A DNA stretch of 64,000 nucleotides from Ramlibacter humi (GTDB lineage Bacteria; Pseudomonadota; Gammaproteobacteria; Burkholderiales; Burkholderiaceae_C), in the NCBI RefSeq assembly GCF_004681975.1, contig NZ_SMLK01000001.1:868001-932000 (forward strand), written 5' to 3'. This document shows positions 50,863 to 60,727 of this stretch, piece after piece (positions within the stretch are counted from its first letter, which is position 1; each line of letters opens with the position of its first letter). The translations under genes were made by a program, and so were the position numbers. The notes below the pieces were generated by a model. The model was not told the DNA's origin. It was given only the letters and a program-made list of their open reading frames with translations, and did not search any database.

Positions 50863-51267
50863 ATGTCCCTGGTCCAGCTGTTCAACATCGCCGGCAGCGC
50901 CGTGTCGGCCCAGTCCAAGCGCCTGAACGTGGTGGCGAGCAACCTCGCCAACGCCGACAGCGTGGCCGGCCCCGACGGTCAGCCGTACAAGGCGCGCCAG
51001 GTCACCTTCCAGTCCGAACTGCAGGACGCCGGCGAAGCGGCCGGCGTGCGCGTGGCCGGCATCACCGAGAGCGAAGCGCCCGGCCGCCGCGTGCACAACC
51101 CCGCCCACCCCATGGCCGACGCCGACGGCTACGTGACGCACTCCAACGTCAACGTGGTCGACGAGATGGTCAACATGATCTCCGCCTCGCGCGCCTACCA
51201 GAACAACCTGGAGGTGATGAACACCGCCCGGGCGCTGCTGGCCAAGACGCTGCAGATGGGTCAGTAA
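50863..51267 (+). CDS. flgC: Flagellar proximal rod protein FlgC
   Basis: A 134-aa rod protein. N-terminal axial motif VVASNLANADSVAGPDGQPY with YKARQVTFQ, and C-terminal MADADGYVTHSNVNVVDEMV then SASRAYQNNLEVMNTAR, as in FlgC. ATG 50863 follows AAGGAAG. Confidence 0.94.
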   Translation: MSLVQLFNIAGSAVSAQSKRLNVVASNLANADSVAGPDGQPYKARQVTFQSELQDAGEAAGVRVAGITESEAPGRRVHNPAHPMADADGYVTHSNVNVVDEMVNMISASRAYQNNLEVMNTARALLAKTLQMGQ

Positions 51268-51279
51268 AGGAAACGCGCG

Positions 51280-51942
51280 ATGACGACCGTCACCTCCCCC
51301 ACCAGCGCAACCACCGGCACCGCCAGCAAGGTGTCCTCGCTCACCAGCGCCGCCGACCAGGAAGACCGCTTCATGAAGCTGCTGGTCGCGCAGATGAAGA
51401 ACCAGGACCCGCTCAATCCGCTGGACAACGCGCAGATGACCAGCCAGATCGCGCAGATCAACACCGTGGGCGGCATCGAGAAGCTGAACACCACGGTGGC
51501 TTCGCTGCTGTCGGCGTTCAACCGCATGCAAGCCACCAGCGCTACCGAACTCTCCGGCCGCAACGTGCTGGTGGAGGGCAACCAGCTCACGCTGGCGGAC
51601 GGCCAGGCCACCGGCGGCGTGTCGCTGGGCGCCGACGCCGATACGGTGAAGGTGGAAGTGATCGACGCCACCGGCCAGGCGGTCAGCACGCTGCAGCTGG
51701 GCAAGACCGCGGCCGGCGTGCGCAGCTTCCAGTGGAACGGCCAGCTGGATGCCGGCGGCACCGCGCCCGAAGGCACCTACAAGTTCCGCGTCACCGCCAC
51801 GGCTTCCGGCAAGGCGGTGGATGCCACCGCGCTCGCACCCGCGCAGGTGCGCGCCGTCACCACCGGCGCCGACGGCGCCGTGCAACTCGACCTGGGCACC
51901 GGCGGCGTGAAACCGCTTGACGCCGTCCAGGCCTACCTTTGA
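51280..51942 (+). CDS. flgD: Flagellar hook cap/scaffold protein FlgD
   Basis: A 220-aa scaffold needed for hook assembly. LLVAQMKNQDPLNPLDNAQM is the FlgD signature in the N-terminal part; the C-terminal Ig-like/tudor region has RSFQWNGQLDAGGTAPEGTY with the WNG-type loop. ATG 51280 follows AAAGGAAA. Confidence 0.94.
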   Translation: MTTVTSPTSATTGTASKVSSLTSAADQEDRFMKLLVAQMKNQDPLNPLDNAQMTSQIAQINTVGGIEKLNTTVASLLSAFNRMQATSATELSGRNVLVEGNQLTLADGQATGGVSLGADADTVKVEVIDATGQAVSTLQLGKTAAGVRSFQWNGQLDAGGTAPEGTYKFRVTATASGKAVDATALAPAQVRAVTTGADGAVQLDLGTGGVKPLDAVQAYL

Positions 51943-51962
51943 ATCCCAGGGAGTAAAGCCAC

Positions 51963-53270
51963 ATGAGCTTCCAGCAAGGCATCAGCGGCCTGAACGCCGC
52001 CGCCCGCAACCTCGAGGTGATCGGCAACAACATCGCCAACGCCAACACCGTGGGCGCCAAGGTGTCGCGCGCCGAGTTCGCGGACATCTACGCCAACACC
52101 GCGCTGCACCAGGCCGGCTCCACGCCGGGCATGGGCGTGGCGGTCTCGGCCGTCACGCAGCAGTTCGGCCAGGGCTCCATCCGCTCGACGGAAAACCCAC
52201 GCGACCTGGCCATCAACGGCCGCGGCTTCTTCGTGGTGTCGCAGCCCGGCGCGCTGGACCGCTCGTACACACGCAACGGCCAGTTCCAGATGGACAGCCA
52301 GAACTACCTGGTGACCGGCGACGGCCAGCGCCTGCAGGGCTACTCGGTCGACCCCACCACCGGCGTCACCACCGGCGTGCTGTCGGACATCCAGCTGTCG
52401 TCCACCGGCATCCAGCCGCAGGTCACCACCAAGGGCACGCTGGCGCTGAACCTGGACGGCCGCGCCGCGGCGCCCACGGCCAGCACGCCGGCTTTCTCGA
52501 CCACCAATTCGGCGTCGTACGCGTCTTCCACCTCGATGACGGTGTACGACCAGCAGGGCAACGAGCACGTGCTCAGCACCTACTACCGCCGCACCGCGGT
52601 CGACAACCAGTGGGACGTGTACGCCTCGCTCGACGGCAACCCCGTGCCGGCCCTGGCCGCGGGCGTGCAGCCGCCCGCCGGCCGCCTGACGTTCAATGCC
52701 GACGGCACCCTGGATACCGCGCAGTCCGGCACGCTCAACGCCGGCGTGCTGACCGCCGGCGACCTGTCGGTGCAGCTGCCCTACCCGACGTCCACGCTGC
52801 CGGTGCCGCCCTCGTCGTCGGCGACGTCCGCGCCCGTCACGCTGTCGTTCACCGGCACCACTCAGTTCGGTCAGGCTTTCGGCGTCACGGCGCTGTCGCA
52901 GGACGGCTTCGGCCCCGGCCAGCTCACCGGCTTCTCCGTCGACGGCGACGGCACGGTGCAGGCGCGTTATTCCAACGGCCGCACGATCGGCGCCGCGCGC
53001 ATCGCGCTGGCCGACTTCGCCAACGAGCAGGGCCTGGTGCCGATGGGCAACAACCTGTGGCGCTCCACCACCTCGTCGGGCACGCCGGTCATCGGCACGC
53101 CCGCCACCGGCACGCTGGGCTCGCTGCAGGGCGGCGCGCTGGAGGAATCGAACATCGACCTCACCACGCAGCTGGTGGACATGATCAGTGCGCAGCGCGC
53201 CTACCAGGCCAACGCGCAGACCATCAAGACGCAGGACCAGATGCTCTCCACGCTGGTCAACCTGCGCTGA
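51963..53270 (+). CDS. flgE: Flagellar hook protein FlgE
   Basis: Hook subunit of 435 aa. N-terminus [20 protein letters not shown] with the axial motif [12 protein letters not shown], central variable domains, and C-terminal [20 protein letters not shown] then [22 protein letters not shown] 51963 follows AGGGAGTAAAG. Confidence 0.95.
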   Translation: MSFQQGISGLNAAARNLEVIGNNIANANTVGAKVSRAEFADIYANTALHQAGSTPGMGVAVSAVTQQFGQGSIRSTENPRDLAINGRGFFVVSQPGALDRSYTRNGQFQMDSQNYLVTGDGQRLQGYSVDPTTGVTTGVLSDIQLSSTGIQPQVTTKGTLALNLDGRAAAPTASTPAFSTTNSASYASSTSMTVYDQQGNEHVLSTYYRRTAVDNQWDVYASLDGNPVPALAAGVQPPAGRLTFNADGTLDTAQSGTLNAGVLTAGDLSVQLPYPTSTLPVPPSSSATSAPVTLSFTGTTQFGQAFGVTALSQDGFGPGQLTGFSVDGDGTVQARYSNGRTIGAARIALADFANEQGLVPMGNNLWRSTTSSGTPVIGTPATGTLGSLQGGALEESNIDLTTQLVDMISAQRAYQANAQTIKTQDQMLSTLVNLR

Positions 53271-53290
53271 TCGAACGCTGAGGCCGCGCC

Positions 53291-54025
53291 ATGGACCGCC
53301 TGATCTACACCGCCGCCGCCGGCGCCCGCGCGCTGATGCAGCGCCAGGACGGCCATGCCAACAACCTGGCCAACGCCAACACGCCGGGCTTTCGCGCAAG
53401 CGAGACGGCTTTCCGCGCCGTGCCCGTGCGCGGCGAAGGCATGCCCACGCGCGTGGTGTCGCTGGAGGCTTCGGCCGGCTTCAACGAGAAGAGCGGTCCC
53501 ATCGAGCAGACCGGCCGCAACCTCGACGTGGCCGTGCTCGGCCGCGGCTACCTGGCGGTGCAGGCGCCCGACGGCACCGAGGCCTACACCCGCGCCGGCG
53601 CGCTGCAGGTCAACGACCAGGGCGCGCTGGTCACTTCGCAAGGCCTGCCGGTCAACGGCGAAGGCGGCGCATTGAACATCCCCGCCGGCGCCACGGTGAG
53701 CATCGGCCGCGACGGCACGGTGACCGCGCAGCCGGCCACAGGCCCGGCCCAGCAGGTCGGCCGCCTGAAGCTGGTGAACCCCGAGCCCGGCGCGCTGCGC
53801 AAGGGCGACGACGGCCTGCTGCGCATGGACGGCGGCGGGGAAGCGCCGGCCGACCCGGAAGTGCGCGTGGCCGCCGGCGCGCTGGAGGGCAGCAACGTGA
53901 ACGTGGTCGAGGCCATGGTCGGCATGATCGCCGCCGCCCGCCAGTTCGACACCCAGATGAAGCTCCTGCAGTCCGCGGAGCAGGACGACCAGCGCGCATC
54001 GCAACTGCTCGCCCCGGTCCGCTGA
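53291..54025 (+). CDS. flgF: Flagellar proximal rod protein FlgF
   Basis: A 244-aa rod protein. N-terminus [20 protein letters not shown] with [17 protein letters not shown], a middle domain, and C-terminal [20 protein letters not shown]. Normal position between flgE and flgG. Confidence 0.94.
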   Translation: MDRLIYTAAAGARALMQRQDGHANNLANANTPGFRASETAFRAVPVRGEGMPTRVVSLEASAGFNEKSGPIEQTGRNLDVAVLGRGYLAVQAPDGTEAYTRAGALQVNDQGALVTSQGLPVNGEGGALNIPAGATVSIGRDGTVTAQPATGPAQQVGRLKLVNPEPGALRKGDDGLLRMDGGGEAPADPEVRVAAGALEGSNVNVVEAMVGMIAAARQFDTQMKLLQSAEQDDQRASQLLAPVR

Positions 54026-54045
54026 ACACGAGAAAAGGAAAGCAG

Positions 54046-54828
54046 ATGCTCCGCTCGCTCGACATCGCCAAGACCGGCCTGGAAGCCCAGCAGACCCAGC
54101 TGGACGCCATCACGCACAACCTCGCCAACGTCGGCACCAACGGCTACAAGCGCAGCCGCGCCGTGTTCGAGGACCTGCTGTACCAGAACCTGCGCCAGGC
54201 CGGCGGCAGCAACACCGCCGAAACGCAGCTGCCCACCGGCCTGCAGCTGGGCAGCGGCGTGCGCGCCGTCGCCACCTCGCGCAACTTCTCGCAGGGCGCG
54301 CTCACGCAGACCGGCAACTCGCTGGACCTGGCCATCAACGGCCAGGGCTTCCTGCAGATCCAGATGCCCGACGGCACCACCTCGTACACGCGCGACGGCG
54401 CGCTGCAGGTCGATGCGCAAGGCCAGCTGGTGACTTCGGCCGGCTACCTGGTGCAGCCCAACATCACCATCCCCGCCAACGCGCAAAGCATCACCATCGG
54501 CAAGGACGGCGTCGTGTCGGTGCAGGTGCCGGGCAGCGCGCAGCCCACCAACGTGGGGCAGCTGCAGCTGGCCAACTTCGTGAACCCGGCCGGCCTGGAC
54601 CCGCGCGGCGGCAACCTGTTCGCCGAGACGGCCGCTTCGGGCAACCCGCAGACCGGCAACCCGGGCAGCAACGGGCTGGGCTCGCTCAACCAGGGCTCGG
54701 TGGAGAGTTCCAACGTCAACGTGGTCGAGGAGCTGGTCGCCATGATCCAGACGCAGCGCGCCTACGAGATCAATTCCAAGGCCATCCAGACGTCCGACCA
54801 GATGCTGGGCCGTTTGTCGCAACTCTGA
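54046..54828 (+). CDS. flgG: Flagellar distal rod protein FlgG
   Basis: A 260-aa distal rod subunit, strongly conserved. [20 protein letters not shown] with [16 protein letters not shown] at the N-terminus and [20 protein letters not shown] then [17 protein letters not shown] at the C-terminus. ATG 54046 follows AAAGGAAAG. Its stop shares a base with the flgH ATG. Confidence 0.96.
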   Translation: MLRSLDIAKTGLEAQQTQLDAITHNLANVGTNGYKRSRAVFEDLLYQNLRQAGGSNTAETQLPTGLQLGSGVRAVATSRNFSQGALTQTGNSLDLAINGQGFLQIQMPDGTTSYTRDGALQVDAQGQLVTSAGYLVQPNITIPANAQSITIGKDGVVSVQVPGSAQPTNVGQLQLANFVNPAGLDPRGGNLFAETAASGNPQTGNPGSNGLGSLNQGSVESSNVNVVEELVAMIQTQRAYEINSKAIQTSDQMLGRLSQL

Positions 54829-55532
54829 TGAGCATTCCGAGGCCCGCCATGACGAATCTTTTCGCCCGTTCTTCCGGTTTCTTGAGCGCCGCGCTGATGG
54901 CCGGTTGCGCCGTCGTGTCCACCCCGCCGGTGGAGATGCACGCCGTGCCGCCCGTTCCCGTCACGCAAGCCGCCATGCCCGCGCCGACGCCCGGCGCCAT
55001 CTTCCAGGCCGCTTCGCACCGGCCGCTGTTCGAGGACCGCCGCGCGCGCCTGGTGGGCGACACGCTCACCATCCAGATCGAAGAGACGCTCAACGCCAGC
55101 CAGCAGTCCACCAGCAAGTACGACCGCAGCGGCAAGACCGAGTCCAGCGTCAGCGCCCTGCCCTTCGGCATCCTGCAAGGCTCGCGCATGGGCAAGCTGG
55201 GCGTGGGCGGCGAGTCGGCAACTTCCGGCAGCGGTGACGGCAAGACCAACAGCACCAACACCTTCAGCGGCGTGATCACCGTCACAGTGGCGCAGGTCAT
55301 GCCCAACGGCAACCTGCTGGTGGCCGGCGAGAAGCAGATCGGCGTGAACCAGAACGTGGACGTGCTGCGCTTCTCCGGCGTGGTGAACCCGGTGAACATC
55401 CGCGCCGGCAACGTCGTGAGTTCCACGCAGGTCGCCGAAGCGCGCCTGGAGCAGCGTGGCCGCGGCGACGTCGGCCGCGTGCAGGGCATGGGCTGGCTGT
55501 CGCGGTTCTTCCTGTCGGTGGCGCCGGTATGA
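54828..55532 (+). CDS. flgH: Flagellar L-ring lipoprotein FlgH
   Basis: Outer-membrane L-ring lipoprotein, 234 aa. The lipobox LMAGC sits at the end of the signal peptide (FLSAALMAGC). The mature part includes RLVGDTLTIQIEETLNASQQ and PNGNLLVAGEKQIGVNQNVD typical of FlgH, ending GMGWLSRFFLSVAPV. ATG 54828 overlaps the flgG stop; ATG 54849 is the alternative. It overlaps the flgI start (ATGA). Confidence 0.94.
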   Translation: MSIPRPAMTNLFARSSGFLSAALMAGCAVVSTPPVEMHAVPPVPVTQAAMPAPTPGAIFQAASHRPLFEDRRARLVGDTLTIQIEETLNASQQSTSKYDRSGKTESSVSALPFGILQGSRMGKLGVGGESATSGSGDGKTNSTNTFSGVITVTVAQVMPNGNLLVAGEKQIGVNQNVDVLRFSGVVNPVNIRAGNVVSSTQVAEARLEQRGRGDVGRVQGMGWLSRFFLSVAPV

Positions 55533-56758
55533 GTTTCACGCGCACCTCCTTCCTCGATGGCGTCCTTCCCGCGAAGGCGGGAAGCCATGGCGTCCGCTTT
55601 CACGGCCTCCGAGGGAAGCCATGGATCCCCGCCTTCGCGGGGATGACGAAGTGGGGCGCGGGAATGGCGAGGCTTTTGCTGGCGTTCGCGTTGTGCTCGT
55701 CGGCCTTCGCCGCCGGCAACACCGAGCGCATCCGCGATCTCGCCACCGTCTCCGGCGTGCGCGTCAACCAGCTGATCGGCTACGGCGTGGTCGTCGGCCT
55801 GGACGGCAGCGGCGACGCCACCAACCAGGTGCAGTTCACCGGCCAGAGCGTGCAGTCGCTGCTGTCGCAGTTCGGCGTGACGCTGCCGCCCGGCGTGACG
55901 CCGCAGATGAAGAACGTGGCCGCGGTGATGGTCACCACGGCCCTGCCCGCCTTCGCGCAGCCCGGCCAGCAGATCGACATCACGGTGTCCTCGCTGGGCA
56001 ACGCGCGCAGCCTGCGCGGCGGCACGCTGCTGCTGACGCCGCTGCGCGGCGCCGACGGCCAGATCTACGCGATGGCGCAGGGCAACCTGGTCATCGGCGG
56101 CGCGGGCGCCTCGTCCGCCGGCAGCAAGGTCGCCATCAACCACCTGCTGGCCGGCCGCGTGCCGGGTGGCGCCACGGTGGAACGCGCGGTCCCCAACCCC
56201 GCGCTGGAAGCCGACGTCATCCACCTGGAGCTGAACCAGACCGACTTCAGCACGGCGAGAGCGATGGCCGACGCCATCAACCGCTCGCTGGGCGGCGACG
56301 CGGCGCAGCCGCTGGACGCGCGCGTGGTGCAGGTGCGCCTGCCCGGCGGCGCCGGCCGCGTGAAGGCCATCGCCGGCCTGGAGAACCTGGAAGTGGCGCT
56401 GGCCGCGCCGCCCGCCAAGGTGATCGTCAACGCGCGCACCGGCTCCGTCGTCATCAACCAGTCGGTGCGCCTGGGCGCCTGCGCGGTCGCGCACGGCAAC
56501 CTGTCGGTCACCGTGTCCACCACGCCCATGGTCAGCCAGCCCGCGCCGCTGTCGCAGGGGCAGACCACGGTCGCCGAAAAATCCGACATCAGGATCCAGC
56601 AAGGCGCGGGCACCCTCTTCAACGTGCCCGCCAGCGCCGACCTGGCCGAGATCGTCAAGTCGCTGAACGCGCTGGGCGCCTCGGCGCAGGACCTGATCGG
56701 CATCCTGCAGGCGATCAAGGCCGCCGGCGCGCTGAAGGCGGAGCTGGAGATCATCTGA
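55529..56758 (+). CDS. flgI: Flagellar P-ring protein FlgI with repeat-derived leader
   Basis: Periplasmic P-ring subunit, 409 aa as read, longer than the usual 365-375. The mature part is typical (ERIRDLATVSGVRVNQLIGY then GYGVVVGLDGSGD). The start ATG 55529 overlaps the flgH stop as ATGA. Residues 10-43 (VLPAKAGSHGVRFHG, PWIPAFAGMTKWG) are translated from the REP doublet at 55562-55648. Only then comes the signal peptide MARLLLAFALCSSAFA with an internal ATG at 55664. Either the protein keeps a 45-residue leader before the signal core, or translation restarts at 55664. Confidence 0.92.
   Translation: MSFTRTSFLDGVLPAKAGSHGVRFHGLRGKPWIPAFAGMTKWGAGMARLLLAFALCSSAFAAGNTERIRDLATVSGVRVNQLIGYGVVVGLDGSGDATNQVQFTGQSVQSLLSQFGVTLPPGVTPQMKNVAAVMVTTALPAFAQPGQQIDITVSSLGNARSLRGGTLLLTPLRGADGQIYAMAQGNLVIGGAGASSAGSKVAINHLLAGRVPGGATVERAVPNPALEADVIHLELNQTDFSTARAMADAINRSLGGDAAQPLDARVVQVRLPGGAGRVKAIAGLENLEVALAAPPAKVIVNARTGSVVINQSVRLGACAVAHGNLSVTVSTTPMVSQPAPLSQGQTTVAEKSDIRIQQGAGTLFNVPASADLAEIVKSLNALGASAQDLIGILQAIKAAGALKAELEII
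55562..55648. repeat. REP doublet inside the flgI leader
   Basis: Two hairpins, CTTCCCGC-gaag-GCGGGAAG (55565-55584) and ATCCCCGC-cttc-GCGGGGAT (55625-55644), with AGCCATGG repeated next to each. The unit matches the doublet at 14890-14982 and lies within the flgI reading frame. Confidence 0.85.
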
Positions 56759-57612
56759 TGCGCACCGACCCGAACACGGCCGGCCTGAACCTGGACGCCC
56801 GCTCGCTGGACGGCCTGCGGCGCCAGGCCGCGGCCGACCCGAAGGCCGCCACCCGCCAGGCCGCCGTGCAGTTCGAGTCGCTGTTCATGCAGATGGTCGT
56901 CAAGAGCATGCGCGACGCCACGCCATCCACCGACAAGGGGGCGGGCGGCGACCAGTTCACGTCCATGCTCGATTCGCATTTCGCCAAGCAGTTCGCGGGA
57001 CGTCCCGGCGGGCTGGCCGACATGCTGGAGAAGCAGCTGTCCAGGCAGATGGGCAACCTGCCGCCGGTGTCGGCCGAGAACCAGGCCGCTGCCGCAGCCA
57101 CTCCCGCTACCGGAGCGACGGGCAACGCCGACACCGGCAGCCGCGCGGCCGGTTTCATCCGCGACATGCTGCCGCATGCGAAGGAAGCCGAGCGCCGCAC
57201 CGGCGTGCCCGCCTCCTTCATCCTCGGCCAGGCCGCGCTGGAATCGGGCTGGGGCAAGGGCGCGATCCGCAACGCCGACGGCAGCAACTCGTTCAACCTC
57301 TTCGGCATCAAGGCCCAGGGCGGCTGGCAGGGCGCGCAAACCGAAGTCGCCACCACCGAGTACGAGGACGGCCAGCCGGTCAAGCAGAAGGCGGCTTTCC
57401 GCAGCTACTCGTCGTACGCCGACGCCTTCACCGACTACGCCCGCATGCTGGCCGGCAGCCCGCGCTACGCGCAAGTGGCCCGCTCCAGCACGGTGGAACA
57501 GTTCGCCGGCGGCATGCAGCGCGCCGGCTACGCCACCGACCCGCAGTACGGGGCCAAGCTGGCCCGCACCATCCACCACACCATCGCGCTGCAGCGCGCG
57601 CTGGTCGCCTGA
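56758..57612 (+). CDS. flgJ: Peptidoglycan hydrolase/rod cap FlgJ
   Basis: A 284-aa protein with the rod-scaffold domain in the N-terminal part (VQFESLFMQMVVKSMRDATP) and a C-terminal glucosaminidase (GH73-like) domain from about residue 130 (FILGQAALESGWGKGAIRNA, catalytic Glu in ALESGWG; NLFGIKAQGGW). It opens the cell wall for the rod. Its ATG shares a base with the flgI stop (TGATG). Confidence 0.94.
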   Translation: MRTDPNTAGLNLDARSLDGLRRQAAADPKAATRQAAVQFESLFMQMVVKSMRDATPSTDKGAGGDQFTSMLDSHFAKQFAGRPGGLADMLEKQLSRQMGNLPPVSAENQAAAAATPATGATGNADTGSRAAGFIRDMLPHAKEAERRTGVPASFILGQAALESGWGKGAIRNADGSNSFNLFGIKAQGGWQGAQTEVATTEYEDGQPVKQKAAFRSYSSYADAFTDYARMLAGSPRYAQVARSSTVEQFAGGMQRAGYATDPQYGAKLARTIHHTIALQRALVA

Positions 57613-57620
57613 GCGACGAC

Positions 57621-59519
57621 ATGGCCGACGCCCTTCTCAACATCGGAAGCCGTGCGCTGCTGGCCGCGCAAGGCACGCTCACCACCGTCTCGCACAACAT
57701 CGCCAACGCCAACACGGCGGGCTATTCGCGGCAGGAAGCGGTGCTGTCCACGGCGGGCGGCCTGTACACCGGCTCGGGCTTCTTCGGCCGCGGCGTCGAC
57801 CTGACCACGGTGCAGCGGCAGTACGACCAGTTCCTCACCACGGCCGCGCGCTCGGCCGCTTCCACCAGCGCCGCCGACGCCACGCGCGCCACCGGGCTGC
57901 AATCGCTGGACACGCTGTTCGGCAACAGCGAGATGGGCATCGGCGCCTCGCTGGACGCCTTCTTCTCCGCGGCCGGCGACCTGGCCAACCGCCCGGCCGA
58001 CCTTTCGGCGCGGCAGGTGTTCCTCTCGCGCGCCTCGCAGCTGGCCGGCCGCATCGACAGCATCGGCTCGCAGATCGCGTCGCTGGCGAAAGAGACCGAC
58101 GGCCGCCTGCCTTCCGATGCGGCGGCGGTGAACACCAAGCTGGGCGAGATCGACCGGCTGAACGCGCAGATCGAAAAAGCGACCGGCAGCGGCCAATCCC
58201 CCAACGACCTGCTGGACCAGCGCGACGGCGCGGTGCAGGCGCTGTCGCAATTGATCGGCGTGCGTGCGGTCGCCGCCGACAACGGCGGCCTCAACCTTTT
58301 CACCAACTCCGGTGCCCCGCTGCTGGTGGGCCGCCAGGTGTCGCGCCTGGACGCGATCGCGGATCCCGCGGACGCCACCCAGCACGCGCTGCAACTGACC
58401 GTCGGATCCACCACGCAGATGCTGGACGCCACCGCGCTGGGCGGCGGCAGCCTGGCCGGTGCGCTGCGGCTGCGCGACGAAGACCTGCCCGCCGCGCTGA
58501 ACCAGGTGGGCCGCATCGCCACCGTGGTGGCCGACGCCTTCAATCGCCAGCAAGCCCTGGGCGTGGACGCCAACGGCCAGCCCGGCGCGGCGATCTTCAC
58601 CCTGCCCTCGCCCACGTCGCAGCCCGCCTCCGGCAACACCGGCACGGCTTCGCTGGCCGTCACTGTCACGTCGTCCGCCGCGCTGCAGCCCAGCGACTAC
58701 GAAGTGCGCTTCGACGGCACCAACTACAGCGTCGTGCGCATGGCGGACGGCAACACCACCGTCTCCGCGTCGCTGCCCGCCACCGTGGACGGGCTGACCT
58801 TCGCCGCCAGCAGCGGCACCGCGGCCGCCGGCGACCAGTGGCGCGTGCGCCCGTTCGCCGGCGCGGCCACGCAGCTGGCCGTGCGCCCCCTGACGCCGCG
58901 CGAAGTCGCCACCGCTTTCGCATCGACCATCCAGCCGGCCGCCACCAACACCGGCGGCGCCAGCGCGTCGGGCTTCTCCATCGTGCGCGCCAGCAGCGAC
59001 AACACGCTGCCGGTGACCATCACCTTCAACAACCCGCCGACCTCGTTCAACGTCACCGGCCTGGCGGGCGGCAGCCTCACCAACGTGCCGTACACGCCGG
59101 GGCAGAAAGTGCCGGCGTCCGGCGACTGGAACGGCTGGACGGTGAAGCTGGACGGCACGCCCAAGGCCGGTGATGCGTTCACCGTCGGCGTCACTGCATC
59201 GCCCACCGCCGACAACCGCAACGCGCTCGCCCTGACGCAGCTGGCTTCGCAAGGGCTGGTGGGCGGCGGCACGCTGAACGAAGCCTATGCCTCGCTGCTG
59301 GCCGACGTGGGCAACCGCGCGCAGTCGGGCCAGGCCGCCGCGGACGTTTCCGCGCAGCTGGCCAGCGACGCCGCCGCCCGCCAGCAGGCCGTGTCCGGCG
59401 TCAACCTCGACGAGGAAGCCGCCAACCTGCTTCGCTTCCAGCAGGCCTACCAGGCCAGCGCCCGCATCCTGCAGGCCAGCCAGAGCCTGTTCGAGAGCCT
59501 CCTCAACGCCACCCGCTGA
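57621..59519 (+). CDS. flgK: Hook-filament junction protein FlgK
   Basis: Hook-associated protein 1, 632 aa. N-terminus MADALLNIGSRALLAAQGTL with HNIANANTAGYSRQEAVLS, long variable middle, and C-terminal GVNLDEEAANLLRFQQAYQA then SARILQASQSLFESLLNATR. FlgN is its chaperone. Confidence 0.95.
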   Translation: MADALLNIGSRALLAAQGTLTTVSHNIANANTAGYSRQEAVLSTAGGLYTGSGFFGRGVDLTTVQRQYDQFLTTAARSAASTSAADATRATGLQSLDTLFGNSEMGIGASLDAFFSAAGDLANRPADLSARQVFLSRASQLAGRIDSIGSQIASLAKETDGRLPSDAAAVNTKLGEIDRLNAQIEKATGSGQSPNDLLDQRDGAVQALSQLIGVRAVAADNGGLNLFTNSGAPLLVGRQVSRLDAIADPADATQHALQLTVGSTTQMLDATALGGGSLAGALRLRDEDLPAALNQVGRIATVVADAFNRQQALGVDANGQPGAAIFTLPSPTSQPASGNTGTASLAVTVTSSAALQPSDYEVRFDGTNYSVVRMADGNTTVSASLPATVDGLTFAASSGTAAAGDQWRVRPFAGAATQLAVRPLTPREVATAFASTIQPAATNTGGASASGFSIVRASSDNTLPVTITFNNPPTSFNVTGLAGGSLTNVPYTPGQKVPASGDWNGWTVKLDGTPKAGDAFTVGVTASPTADNRNALALTQLASQGLVGGGTLNEAYASLLADVGNRAQSGQAAADVSAQLASDAAARQQAVSGVNLDEEAANLLRFQQAYQASARILQASQSLFESLLNATR

Positions 59520-59524
59520 TCACC

Positions 59525-60715
59525 ATGCGCGTCGCCACCCTCCAGTCTTCCAACCAGGCGCTAGAGGCGCTCACCGCCCGCGGGGCGCAGCAGGCCCGCC
59601 TGCAGTCGCGCATCACCAGCGGCCTGCGCGTGGAGCGGCCGAGCGACGACCCGGCCGCCGCCGCGCAAGCCGAACTCGCGCGCTCGCGTCTTTCGCGCCT
59701 GGCGCAGGACGCGCGGGCCACGGACCTGACCACCAGCGTGCTCAGCACCGCCGACGGCGCGCTGTCGCGCGGCACCGACCTGCTGCAATCGGCGCGCGAA
59801 GCCATCGTCGCCGCGGGCAACGCGGGCTACAACGCGCAGGACCGCAAGGCGCTTGCCCTGACGCTGCGCAACGCGCGCGACCAGCTGCTGGAGCTGGCCA
59901 ACACCAGCGACGGCGCGGGCGGCCGCGTGTTCGGCGGCCAGGGCACCAGCACCGATCCCTTCTCCGGCACGCAGGTGCCGGCGTACACGCCCGCCGCCGG
60001 CGACCAGCGCATCGGCGAAAGCGCCCGCTACCCGTCCACCGTCGACGGCCGCGAAGTCTTCCTCAACCTGCCGCAGGGCAACGGCGTGTTCACCACCGCT
60101 TCGGCCGCCGCCAACACCGGCAGCGGCTGGATCGGCGCGGGCAGCGTGTCCGACGCGTCCGCCCTCACCGGCCACGCCTACGCCGTCACCATCGGCGGCA
60201 CCGCGGCAGCCCCCACCTACACCGTCACCGACACGACGGCGGGCACCACGCTGGCGAGCAACGTGGCGTTCACCTCGGGCAGCGCGATCGACATCGCCGG
60301 CCAGCGCGTGACCATCTCCGGCACGCCCGCCACCGGCGACAGCTTCGACATCGCGCCCGCGGGCACGCAGAGCGTGTTCGCCTCGCTGGATTCCGCCATC
60401 GCGCTGCTGGAAGGCAGCCCCACCACCGCCGCCTACAACGAAGGCCTGGAGCGCGCCCACGCCGGCCTGGACCGCGCGCTGGACGGCATGAGCCTGGCGC
60501 GCACCCGCGTGGGCGAAGCCATGAACGCCGTGCAGGGCGCCGCCGACGGCAACGCACAGGACAAGCTGGCCGTCACCACCCGCCGCAGCAGCCTGCAGGA
60601 CCTGGACCTGGCCAGCGCCATCAGCGACCTGCAGAACGCCCAGGTCGGCAGCCAGGCGGCCCTGAAAGCGTATGCGACCCTGTCGAAGCAGACGCTGTTC
60701 GACCTGCTGTCGTGA
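59525..60715 (+). CDS. flgL: Hook-filament junction protein FlgL
   Basis: Hook-associated protein 3, 396 aa, related to flagellin. N-terminal RLQSRITSGLRVERPSDDPA and C-terminal SLQDLDLASAISDLQNAQVG then ALKAYATLSKQTLFDLLS. It follows flgK by 5 bases and meets the minus-strand HDOD gene tail to tail. Confidence 0.95.
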   Translation: MRVATLQSSNQALEALTARGAQQARLQSRITSGLRVERPSDDPAAAAQAELARSRLSRLAQDARATDLTTSVLSTADGALSRGTDLLQSAREAIVAAGNAGYNAQDRKALALTLRNARDQLLELANTSDGAGGRVFGGQGTSTDPFSGTQVPAYTPAAGDQRIGESARYPSTVDGREVFLNLPQGNGVFTTASAAANTGSGWIGAGSVSDASALTGHAYAVTIGGTAAAPTYTVTDTTAGTTLASNVAFTSGSAIDIAGQRVTISGTPATGDSFDIAPAGTQSVFASLDSAIALLEGSPTTAAYNEGLERAHAGLDRALDGMSLARTRVGEAMNAVQGAADGNAQDKLAVTTRRSSLQDLDLASAISDLQNAQVGSQAALKAYATLSKQTLFDLLS

Positions 60716-60727
60716 GATGCCCCGTAT

